This document shows positions 23,601-34,972 of a DNA stretch of 64,000 nt, in pieces. Location of the stretch: NCBI RefSeq assembly GCF_000006565.2, contig NC_031475.1, forward strand, positions 4,635,601 through 4,699,600, in the 5' to 3' direction. The notes under the pieces were generated by a model. The model was not told the origin of the DNA. It did not search any database and worked only from the letters and a program-made list of their open reading frames with translations. How positions within the stretch are numbered: the stretch's first letter is position 1; every line of letters starts with the position of its first letter. The stretch comes from Toxoplasma gondii ME49 (Eukaryota > Apicomplexa > Conoidasida > Eucoccidiorida > Sarcocystidae). Position numbers and translations under genes: made by a program.

Positions 23601-26600
23601 GCAGAGGGCTTGAGAGCACCGCGCGGGAGGGTGGAACTACGTCGTAAACGCGACTTCAGGCTTTCCATGTTTCCTGGGAGTCCTCAGATTTCTGTTGCGA
23701 TGACACACTGGTCAGCGTGAACGGCTGAGCTCAGCTTTTCGGCTCCTCATCGTCGTCGCCAGAGTGGCAGACGTAACTCTTTCTGTCAAGAGCACCGCGT
23801 TGCTTTCGCAGTGGACTGGGAGGATGGGCGTTGCGCTTCAGAAGGTGGTGGAAACAGGCTTCAGTAGTCTTTTGAATCGGAGGGATGACACTTCACCATG
23901 CCCGGCAGAAAGTCGGCTTTCCTAGCTTCCTTCGCAGAGAACCAACTCCCTTCTTGCTCTCCGCTGGGCAAGTTGCTTCTCGCGAAAAATGCAGAATGAA
24001 GCTACTCTGCCGCACATAACCGAAGCGTCGGCTGCGGGGAAGCCACATGTGGAACTCAAGGATTTTTAACCTTGGACCGTAAGTCACACAACGTTCTTGC
24101 CTCGTTTAAGTCGACTTCCCAAAAATGTCGTGCGTTGCCTGTCGCTGCAGTTCCTGGTCACCGTCAAAGAGACTGCAGAAGGTTCTGTTTTCCTGCAGAG
24201 TAAGTCTGGTTTTCCAAGAGACCGCGGAAGAAGCAGATTGAGAGCGAGGAATGATGGAGTGCGAACAAGCGAACTGTGGATCAATAACTTTCAACTGTTT
24301 GCAGTTCATGTCGGGAACAGGGCCTGGGGATCGCGAGTCAAACGAGAGTTTTCAAAAAAATGGAACTTCTCTGTTCCACATGTTCTGAATTATATAAAAA
24401 GGACTCTTTCGATCCCCAGGAGGAATAGGCAGTCCGGGAGCTGCTGTCGTCGATCATTCCCTCATCTTCTTACACATGCGTGTTCATTTACATACGTCTA
24501 GATGGACATACATATGTATCTATATATATGTATATGTGAATGTATATATATGAGTATAGATAATTGCAGAGCTAGGTGTATACATGTATCTCGATGTAAT
24601 GTTTTTTTCTAAGGCGTCGGAGCTTCCAAGATACACGGATACAACTTTATTCGGTGCAGAGTTTAGAAGAGAACTACGTTTGGAAAAAGAAAGGTGCTCT
24701 GTTTCGTGGGTGTATCTCTCGTTAAAGTTTGGAAAGATCTCTCGGCAACTTCAGCTTTCAAAAGACGGTTCTGGAGCCGTCGGCTTCTTGGCGATATCTT
24801 GTCCTCATCGAGACTGCGAGGTCCTGGATGTTTTTCCTCAGAATGCCGGGAGGAGCTGGAACAAGCGCTAAAAGAGTTTTACCAAGTTTCCCCTCAAGGT
24901 TTAGCTGATCCGCTAGACCTCCCCTCTCGGATTCCAATGCACTTCGTCTGGAATGTGAAGAATGTGGACTGGAAAAAACGCCTGAGGAAGTCACACAGAT
25001 CCATGTTGATTCGCATCGTCAACTTAACGACGCACCTCCTCGTCCTTGACCATCGCCGAGAAGAAAAGGAGCGTCTTGAGGAGGGAGTTTGGCTAGAAGT
25101 AAGGGAGCAGAAAGCATACATACATACATACAAGTAGCTACATTAGCTCTCCAGAGGTATATACATCTACGTCGGTATAAAGATAACTGCAGACGGTGGT
25201 GGCCATGTACCGAGACAGATACCGATGTGAAGCGTGTATTTAAATACATGTGAACACTGGATAGATTCAGATACCGCGTCGGATAGCTTTGAGTAATTGT
25301 GCGCACTGGAATCGATAGATATGAGTAGATCTGCATGCGAATCTAGAAAGCTGTCAATACAGCTCGATACGGTATGCGAATCTTGACGCGTGGAGTCACT
25401 GAGTACAACGGCATGACTTTGCTCTGGCGAGGCGCCAGCAGTGAACTTGTCTTTTTCGAGAGTGCTCTCCTTGAGTTGTCTCTCAAAGTTGCGACGACGA
25501 CTTTCTTCCTCACAACATCTCCGGGACTTTGGATTTTTCTGTCGCCTTTCTTCCACCTCTTCCCTGTTTTTGTCCCTCCACTGTCGCACTTTTTCCGCTT
25601 TCTTCGTGCGTGTCGCCTTCAGTTTCCGAGCGAACAGATTCCTCCTCTGTGTCTGACGGAGTTCGGCTGCCACAGCGATGGATTTCTCTTCGGCACTGGC
25701 GGCAGCTGCACCTACCTGATTCCTGGAAGACCAGGGTACGACATGCAAGAGACTTCTAGCAGACAGCGAGAGGTGGATGTACCTTTTGAAACACGATCGG
25801 AGATCCTCTGAACTCTGCGTGAAAACAGGTTCTTCGCCTTCTTCACTTGTTGCTCTGTTGTTCACCCTCTTGTCAAGTCGCCGTTGTTTCTCAGACTCCA
25901 CCCGTGTTTCTCGTTGCGCCCCAGTGAGCCGAACAACGCATCCACCTTCTCACGAGCCGCAGCTTAAAAGCTGCTAGGGTGTGTAACGTTGCGTTTGGTT
26001 CGTCGCTAGCCGAATACGAGGCAGGGCCTTGGGTAAGGAGAAATCGTCTAGCAAAAATATCCGCGTTGAAACCTGTCCGGAGTTTTGCGTTTGAACGTAA
26101 AGCAGAGTGCTCTGCTATTCTGTTCCATTATGCAACTCTTTTCGTTCCCAGCGCCGTTCTGGCGTCGAAGTTCGTCTCCGTTGCGGGGACAGAGCAGCGA
26201 GGAACTTCTTCGTCTCAGTGCCCTGCGAACCAAGCAGGGACATCCGTTCATTGCGTTCGAAACTGCACTGGAGTTTCCATCCTTTCCTCTTCCCTCTCCA
26301 AGCACTGGCCTATATGACGGCATGCGTTTTCATATTTAAAGAGCATCCTGAAACGTGATAGACGCGTCTTGGGTGTGTCGAGATACAACAGAGAAGACTT
26401 GGGAAGCGTGACATTTTTGTGGCGAGCTGTTCGTGTTTCTCTTGAATCTGTGGGGTTGCGCGCGAATCTCCCTTTTCAAAACGCTTTTCAGGCAATTTGT
26501 CTTTTTCTGGGACCAGCCTGGCATGGGCGGTTGCCGCAGTCTCGGAGTCCACACTGGAAAGGCTTTCCGCGTCTTCAAACACACAGAAAACCTGAACGAA

Positions 26601-29600
26601 GGCACCATCGTTTTCCACGTCATAGATCCGAGTCACCCTCCGTGTGTCCAGGTGAGGAGACCTTGTGCCAAACCCGCTTTCTTCGCACCGATTCCCTGTT
26701 AAAACGCGAGTGTTCCTCGATCGCGAAAGGCGATTCTCAGTTGCTCAAGACTCGCGCTGAACACGGAAAGCCATTTCAGAGGAAGATACCGAAGGGCCGA
26801 TCTAATCTTGGGGCAGTCGGGAGCAACCTACACAGTCCCCGCTTTCTGTCTCTGTTTGCATGCTGAGGTGACCGGTTCCATCCGAAACGAAGGTTGCCGA
26901 TGTCTTCCAGTCTCGAGTCCTTTTCGGTGTCCGCGTTCCGCTTCTTCTTTTCCTCTGTGCGTGGAACGGCCAGCTCTCTGTGTTTTTCTTGTTCTTTCCC
27001 AAGATTGTCCAAGCACGGTCTCTGCATCCCCAGCGTCTTGCGAGTTTCCAGTCTTCTTCGTTTCGCACGTCGGAGTCCCGGAGCGGCTCTTCGGCTCAGC
27101 TTATGCCGTCGTCCGCCTCTGCGCGCAGAGAGTTCCTCCGCGACAGCACAGACCTCACGACTTCTCTGGTGGCTTATCTTCGTCGGTCGGCTCTGGAGTC
27201 TAGTGGAATCATCTCAGAAAACTTTCCTTCAACTGTCTCCTCCCATTTTGGCCGCTCTCCAAGCTCCTCTGTTTCCACCTCCGCCCCCAGCGTCGTGGGC
27301 TCTGACGAGCCGTTGGGATCCAGAGTGGGCGCGGGTCCGTCGGGCTCCAGTGTCTCCGGCGCGGCCGCGGGCTCGGGGACACATGCGTTGGGCACCAGTC
27401 CCCAACCCCTGGCGGGGGGGCGGCTGGGACGAGACTCTGGACTCGACGGAGATGAAGGAACCAAGTGGGGAGGCAGCGTGGAAATCAGTCTCGTTAGTCC
27501 GCGGGCGTTCTTCTGTAAGTGCTTGTGAATCGAAGGAATCAAATAATATCAAGGCTTCTTACAACACCCAGGAAACCGACTTGGTGGCGCTGGCACGACC
27601 CGAGGCTAGAAACTGCCAGTATTCTCTGACCTGTTGTCCCTGGCGCGCCTGGCCATCGTTATACACGTCAGAGATTGAATTATTCAGATTATGCATTTAC
27701 GTTTCTCTGAATAACGAAAAGTATGTAGTCTATGTTCAGGCTTCTTTGAATAACGAAAAAAGTATGTAGTTTATCGTTACGCTTCTCTAGAAAGCAGAAA
27801 GTATATTCAACGTGTTTAGGCCTCTTTAAATAGCGAGAACGCTTTGCATGGTTTTGACAAAAACAAGAGTTTTCAGTGGAACCTCAAAGGCGTTGGTGGT
27901 CGCACGAAGCTTCCGTATATCGGTTTAAAGTCTCTCGGAGACTGGTGAGGAGACAGTTCATTTTTTATCTTTGTGTGGTTGGAGTTTCACTGCCTGTCGA
28001 ACGAAGTTTCTGCCTACACTGAGGAGAGTCGTGGCAGGGCTGTGCCGTCGACTTGCTCTACGAAGAAGCGGCTCCCTTGCGAGGGGAAATGCGAGAGAGG
28101 GAAGTTTCGTTGTTTTGTATCTCGAAGCCGTTTGTAATGACAGAAAAACACACGCTTTGCGTCGGGAATTCACTCGTGGTCCTAGGGACGAGGACGCTGC
28201 GGTGATTCTTTGAAAAGGGCCTTCGGAATCCAGGTGCAAAGTGGTAAGAAGAAGGACCGAGATCTGCGCTCCAGACCATGTTTCAGGGTGTCTTGTTCTC
28301 TCTCGATTCTTTGCCCTTCTCCTCAGGTGCCTTGCAAAGCACAAAGACGCTTCGAGGGGCGTCGCAGCCGAATTCTCTGCTGTACATCCAGTGGCGGATC
28401 GGCAGCGAGCTCTTCGAACGCGTTTTCGGTCCTGACGAAAGAGTTTTTCTCCATGGGGGTCTCGTCGGGGGTCTAGAGCGGAACCAGACGGATTTAATTC
28501 TGCGAGCAGAGCCAGTCAACTTACGCAGGCTGCCCCCAGGCCTGAAGGTAGGCCACAAAGAGAACAGAACGTGGATCTGGAAAAAAGCGCTTCACGGTAG
28601 CTAGTTGACGCACTTGCAGCTGGATTCTAGACGTCGCTGCTTCTAAGGTAGGAGTGGAAACCAAGCGTCAGCGAAAGATACAGACGCACATTTACGAGCT
28701 CGAAAGGAGAAATTCGTAGCCTCTGTCGTTTGCGATCGAACCATGACAGTGACCAATGCACAGTTCAGCCCTCTGTTGTGTGAGGCACTTGCTGGTGGTC
28801 ACGGGGCGAAAAACGTCACGGTTCTAAAGAGGCCGGTCCACATTATCAGAACTGAGGTCCGGGACTTCTCTTCGCCACCTGCTGATTATCTCGTCTAGAT
28901 TCAAGATGTCGACGTGTCTTCAGTCCGTTTTCTTCGCTTGTTGATTTCGTGACCGCAGTGCCGTCCGTGAGGGGTCTGGGCTGTTGAGGAAGGAACAAAG
29001 CAAATCGAAGAGCCTACCACACCAGAGAGAAACGGTGGCAGGGAAGTCCATCTGTCGCCGTCTTGAAAGAACACACCTTCTTTGACAACTAGAAAATCTT
29101 ATCCATCTCCTAGGGGACAGCATAACGTACAAGTAGTCCTGCTGTTCGTTGACTGTGCTGCCACGAGCACCTAGAAGAGAAGGTCCACTTCTTTGCCTGA
29201 GTCTTGGCCCTTTGTCTCGGAGACTTGCCGATGAGAGTGCCATTTCTCAAACGTTCGGTGAAGCACACAGCGAAAGCTTTTCTCTCAAGAGTTACACATA
29301 CCCTGTTTTGCTAACTCCCAAGATACCGCCGACAATTCGACTGAAGTGCATCCCATCAAGTATACACAGAGAAGCACATCCATTATTGTTTGTGTCTCCA
29401 CTCTGATGGGGACTGCGTCCCGGGTTCTTATGATCCTCATCACAGGGAGCACAGTACTTTGGGTATCCAGAGCAGCGTCTATTTCTTTTGTTATTTGTAA
29501 ACGTGTCACAGTTTTGAGGAGTTAGAGCTGCATTTCACGTTCTGTGTGGCCCTTCTCTCCCTCAAGGCAGCTGGTTTCTTTCAGTTTCGTATTCAAAAGC

Positions 29601-32600
29601 AAAACTGCAAGGCGTAAACATTTTAAAACATCTTTGGAGCGAAACGTATTGCAGAGAAGCCCTGTTAAGTCTCCATGCTTCCATCTTGTCACTCTTCAAA
29701 CTTAGAGCAGCTTCCTTCTCTCTGTCGTTACTTTGTTGAACAGTTTCCTCGCTGTCGGTCTGTCATTTTTGCGCGCCCCCCCAGGTTGCCGATTTGTACG
29801 CTGGGGACTCCGGGGGACTTTCCTCTCTCCTCGCGCGCTCTGTGGGCGCGGGCGGGGCCCCGGGGGCAGTTGGCCCGGGGGCCCCGGGAGTCCCTCCGGT
29901 CACGAACGAAGCGGAACTTCTGGAGGTTCTCGTTCGCGGCTTTCGGATTTGTGCAAGCGGCCTGTTGAGAGAAGTTTCAGAGAGAATGGAGGCTGCTTTC
30001 GGCGTCGACTGGCTAGCGAAGTGCGACTTGCCTAGGCAGCACATCTGGCGAGATCTCGGCAGCGGCGAGGGCGAACAAATTGACCTCGAGGGGCTTCTCC
30101 ACATTATGGTAGGCGCGTGCAGGTTTCTCGGATTCTCTCCAGATGTCCTACTTTGCCCAGCTCGCGTATGACACTTGACAGTGAGCTATTGTTTCTAATG
30201 GAGTCTTGCGCGGCTGCAATGGAGTAGTGAGCTGGGACATGAAGGTGATGATACAAACTCTCAATATTATCTGACCTGTCAATCCCGAAGAATATAAAGT
30301 AATGTGTGCAAAGGTTCTGGTTACCATGAATGAACGTGCATACTATTCGTCTACAACTGATCTAGAAAGTCACATGTCCACCCTTACACACATGTGATGT
30401 GTATGTACATGTTTAGTTACAGCGTATACAGTTGATGACCAAAGTGAATATCATGATATGTGTCCAGCCTTTATACAAATGTTGGTTCTTCAAATATGAC
30501 ATGAGGCGCATATCCTAGACATTCTTCGCTCACGGGGTCTGCAGGGTGATAACTGTAGCACGCATCCAGTGGGCACTTTGAGTCGTGCAGAAAGCATTCT
30601 CTCGGTGCGGTGGGGGAGGGAGGTGTCTACAAAGGAGCCTCGCTGTTTTCACTTTTCTGCAAACCAGCATAGATGTTGCAGTTGAGCGTCTGTCGGTCGG
30701 TGTTGACCAGAAAGCACGAGGTAACGCGATTGACTTGCGGTTGCCCTTTTAGTAAATCTACATCAGCAACGGATATGAGTGAAATGCTAGCACACCGATT
30801 CGGGATGGAGTCACTCTTAACACCGCTGACATGCGCGGATTCCCTTTTTGTAGAATCAAAAAGTTGTAACGAGGTGTGCTTCACGAAGCGACTTCTGAAC
30901 ACTTCGCTTTTCCTTTCGAAAAATATTTTCTTCCTCTCGTGATCCGTTCTCAGTTTTACGACACGGGTCTGGCGGCGAGAAGGGAAGTGTTGAAGAACAG
31001 GGACGCTTTCCGCAAGTTTAGTTTCTGAAATGTTGGTGATTGAGTTTCAGATGCACAACTGGACGCAGTTCGTGTACGAGTTGTAACCTCTCACTTTCTT
31101 ATTTTAAGCTTGTGGCAACAGCTAAAACGGCCAGGTGGATGCCGCCTGGGTGTTTTCTTTGCAGACTGCTTTCTGGGACGAAGTTTTCGAGGAGCGTCTG
31201 CAAGACCCACAACCTCTTCACGCGATGCAGGCGAGTTGGAGGAAACTTTTCCAGTTTTTTCTTTCTCCAGAATCATTGCGTGTGGTTGTGCAGCTTGTGG
31301 GGATCTGCCAACAGGAGAATCTGGGGAGAGAATCAGCTATCAACAGAAGTGCGATTCTGAGGAGGATTGCAGGTGAACGTAGCGATCGAGATCTAAAACG
31401 GGAGTTCATCTCGTTGTGCTAACATTAGATCGATCCTGCGGCATATATATATATATATATATATAGGATTCTAGATCTGTGATCGAGACAACTAAGATTT
31501 TTATAACTGTGTTTCCATCGTGTACCTTACATAACTCGCGAGCGCTGTGTCTGTGACTCGGCTCCTCTGGCCATGTACTTCTCCCAACTGTCTATGGGCA
31601 TCTTTCTCTAAGCTTTGACAACAAAAATTGTGTAGGTTACACAACTGGAAGAAGCTTCCTCGTTTGTCCAGAGAAGGGAGGCGAGTGGTCAACAGGCGGA
31701 GCCTTTGGGAACGCCCCGGTATCGATTAAAAGCTTTTGAGTGACTTTCTGATTTTAAATTTTTTCTCTTTCCTGGTGAAATGTTCTGTGTTTTATCTGCA
31801 GGCCGTTGTCATTTACTGGGCCACACAAGAATTGGCTGTTCTCGACGGTCCTAACGTTTTTTCGTTTTTTGAAACAGCGATCAAGGTTCTTCGGGTGAGT
31901 CTCGTTGTAGACCCGAGGATATGGAATAAGACTTCGGTTACGATACACAAACAGCCTAAGGTACTTGCTATTGTCACACGCGCCAGGGTACTATAATGTC
32001 TCGCTTTCGGTGTGAGTTCCGCTGGACTGCCTATAGACATAGCTGTCCGTTTGTTCTCCGTCACCGCTGTGTGTGACACGTGCAACTCGCATAGAGATCC
32101 CTTTTCTCAAAGGGCAGCAACGGAAGGTGGTATTCTGAACAGGACTCCAGTTCTCAGAGACAACCACGTTCTTTGTGGGCAGTTGCTAACTTCGTGAAGT
32201 TCATTAAACAGCTCAGTATGTTGGATCTGAATATCATACAAACTGGGATTAGGTGGACCTTTGACGATGCCCTTAAATCACGAAGCAACCGAGCGTAGCG
32301 GCCGTATTTAGCTGTGCCGAGAGACTACAGGCAAGACCAATGGAGCGACTAGGGCACGGGTAGGTGTGTTTGTTTGTGTTTACGTATCTGTACTAGAGTC
32401 CGACCATCAAGATAGAGAAGTCTTTCGTAGGCCATGAGCGTATTTGAATCTGTAAAAAAGTGTTCCACTGGAGTCTGAACTTGGCAAATCGTGTTTTGAT
32501 TTCTCTGCCTGTCAGAGCGCTCTAAAATGCCTTGTTGTTTTTTCTGAGCAGAAATTAGGACAACCCGTGCACGCCAACAAGTTGCAAGATCTGAGTCGGG

Positions 32601-32743
32601 CACTCGATGGAACAACAAATTCGTTTTCCCCTCCATGTGTCGCGAGCGTTACTAATTCGTCTGTAGAACACCCAACCTCAGTTCCCGTTTCTTCCCTGAA
32701 GGAAGGCACGACTGGTAGCACATTCACGGGTGCCGCTGCCTGA
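20687..32743 (+). CDS. Unknown multi-exon protein; weak HEPN/Swt1-like C-terminal half
   Basis: Phase-consistent exons: 20687-20735 (uncertain), 21388-21452, 22324-22403, 23446-23554, 24151-24199, 24614-24660, 25623-25735, 26492-26651, 27052-27514, 28327-28547, 29785-30108, 31051-31071, 31165-31372, 31636-31718 (uncertain), 31802-31894 and 32552-32743 (TGA). They total about 758 aa, or 737 aa if the ATG at 21402 is the start. The ATG at 20687 lies in CCACCATGG, but joining it needs the weaker GTATTT donor; the GTAAGT donor at 20723 breaks the frame. The first half looks beta-rich and is unlike families I know. Exon 27052-27514 ends in a Ser/Gly-rich linker, and 29785-30108 has a Gly/Pro run. 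The segment from ELLEVLVRGFRICASGLL through FGVDWL to IDLEGLLHIMMHNWTQF recalls the pattern of Swt1-like HEPN domains, without a visible R-x4-H motif. Weakest calls: the first exon, the GTGTAC donor after 31071 and the 31636-31718 exon. Confidence 0.62.
31443..31465. repeat. TA microsatellite
   Basis: An uninterrupted AT run in an intron of the plus-strand unknown gene, between the exons ending at 31372 and starting near 31636. Confidence 0.95.
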
Positions 32744-34972
32744 TCTTGTGGCGCTACAAAGTTACTACAAAGACATGCAGTTTAGTGGTGTCTGATTTCA
32801 AGAGATAGGGAAGATGAATGAGGGCCACACAAAGCAGAAACGGCAAGGAGGTAGCACTAAAAAAGGCCTCAGCAGATAGCTCCAGAAGGCACGCGAGAGT
32901 GGCTGTAGGTGAGAGCGGCCATTCGATGACCGAGGCTGACGGTGTGGATGGCTTCTGGGGCACATACACGGAAAAGATGACTCTGCGAGACGCCCGGAGC
33001 TTTCGCGGCCTCATGGAGATGGTGAAAGTTGCGAACGAGACTGCGGAATTGGCATTTTGACGTTTCCGGTCCTCGGCCATCTCGTGCAGCTGACTGGGGG
33101 AGCGGTGCATGCGCTGCGGCAACATTCTTTTGTTGACAGCTGAAAAGAGTGAAATGCAGTACTGTCGTCCCTTTGATGATACGAGGTTAACTTGCACCAG
33201 TGCGGATTTTATTTAAAAAGTGCCTCATACTCTGCTCCTGTTGTCAGTGCTTGCTGTGGTTGCAAATTCTTGTAGCAAAAGTAACCTTCTCAGCGTGGCT
33301 CTATACGATGGAATGGAACCGGTGAATGCGAACAGATCGAGACGCCTTTTACTTCTTTCCTTTCCAAATGTGGTCGGAAGAAGGCACCGAGATAGCTTTA
33401 CGCAAGGTGGTAGCTGCTACGACGCATCTGGTGTGGCTGCGCTTGTGTGAGGCACCTTTTCTGGGTCTCTACCTCATCACCTATAAGAGATAAGCAGCTT
33501 CTACAGTGCACATCACTGACTGTCGGTAGCGAGGCGAGTCACGATCATGCGCCACAGTCGGCCCTAAAGCTATGCTGTATTCGCATTAAAAATATCCCGA
33601 TCCGTTTTCGACGCTGGCTCCGCGTGGAGTGTCCCCCAAAACCATGTTACGGTTAATAGTCAGTGCCAGCCACAGTTCCCTTAGAACATGGACACGGAGA
33701 GACGTGTCTGTTTGCTTCAAAGGTTTACAGGCACTGAAAGGTTTCATGTCAGTCGAGCAGAGAGCCTTGTGTTGCAGTGCATGTTAGCGGTTGTAGGCTT
33801 CACGAGGAACGTGTTTGTGCCCCCGTAAGTTCAGCACCTCTGCGTGAAGAAACGAAGATTCGTTGGTGTCAATTTTGCCTTGTGGGTTGATGAAGCCGTA
33901 TGGGAAGAGTTACTCATGATGCAGAAATAACCAGGAGGTTGCATCGAAACTCCCGGTTCTCGATGAAGTTGGAAAACAGCGCACGCAGTGATTATTGTTT
34001 GAGATTCAAACTTTGGACAGACGAATTGTCATGCGTCAACAATTCACGACTCGAAATGTAGTAAGCACTCTTTACGCCGAAACTCTTCTTAATGAGCCTG
34101 TAAGCAAACTCTGTGCTGCTGTCGAGCGCGCAGTACCAAACTTCGTTGCATGCATTAACCGATCGCAAGCATTCGGGTGGTTTTTCCGACTTGCTACGTC
34201 GGACGACGGAAACTTTCATTCTCGAGCGACAAATTAATTTTGAATTGCTTAACAGAAACTTGCTGAACAAAATCCAGTGCTGCATACAATGGATGCTTCT
34301 CGCGCGAAGTGTGCAGTTGGATGTGCGTTGGATTTTTTTTTTGCATAGGCGACTGTATCACCTAGAAAAGTTGGCCTCATTTGCCAGCTGTTGAAGCGGT
34401 GTGAAATGTTATTTGTGCAGTGGCATCGTCCCTAAGGGATCGCAAAGCGATTTGTTCTTTTTTGTGTAGGTGGGAGTCCGTGTCTGCGCTTCCCTTCCTG
34501 ACGGTATCTCTTTTCTTGGCCTACAGCACGGCAGTAACACAGTTTGCTTACCTACCTACAACTTTTGCATGCTCTAATTTTTGCAGTCGAGTTCTTAAAC
34601 TTCATGCTGTGTACACGAGAAAACCGCGGGCTTGCGCGTGGATTTCCTCTCAGGGCGCTTCGCTCGTACCACTTGAAGGAAGGGTGCCCTCGTGTGCCCG
34701 GACTCAATTTTTTTTCGTGGCGCTCGCCCCCTCATCATCCTCTCCGTCCCATGAACGGCAGACCTTTTGTTTTCTATCCTTCGCTGTTGATTTCCTGTTT
34801 ACTCTGCTTGTGCGCCACGAGTCATTCAGCTGGTACTGTCCTGTTCGCAATTGAACCATCGTTACCGATTGGAAAGAATCCATCCGCGACTCTGCTTCCG
34901 CGAACAAGCACGCTTGTCCAATTGTCTTGAAAACTCCTTGTCGTGCAATCACCTTCTGACGGGTAAGGCACA
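32744..34972. other. Intergenic region between two plus-strand genes
   Basis: About 2.2 kb. It should contain the 3' UTR of the unknown gene and the promoter and 5' leader of the WDR82-like gene. The longest open frames (80-147 codons) have no recognisable features and mostly non-ATG starts. Confidence 0.45.
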
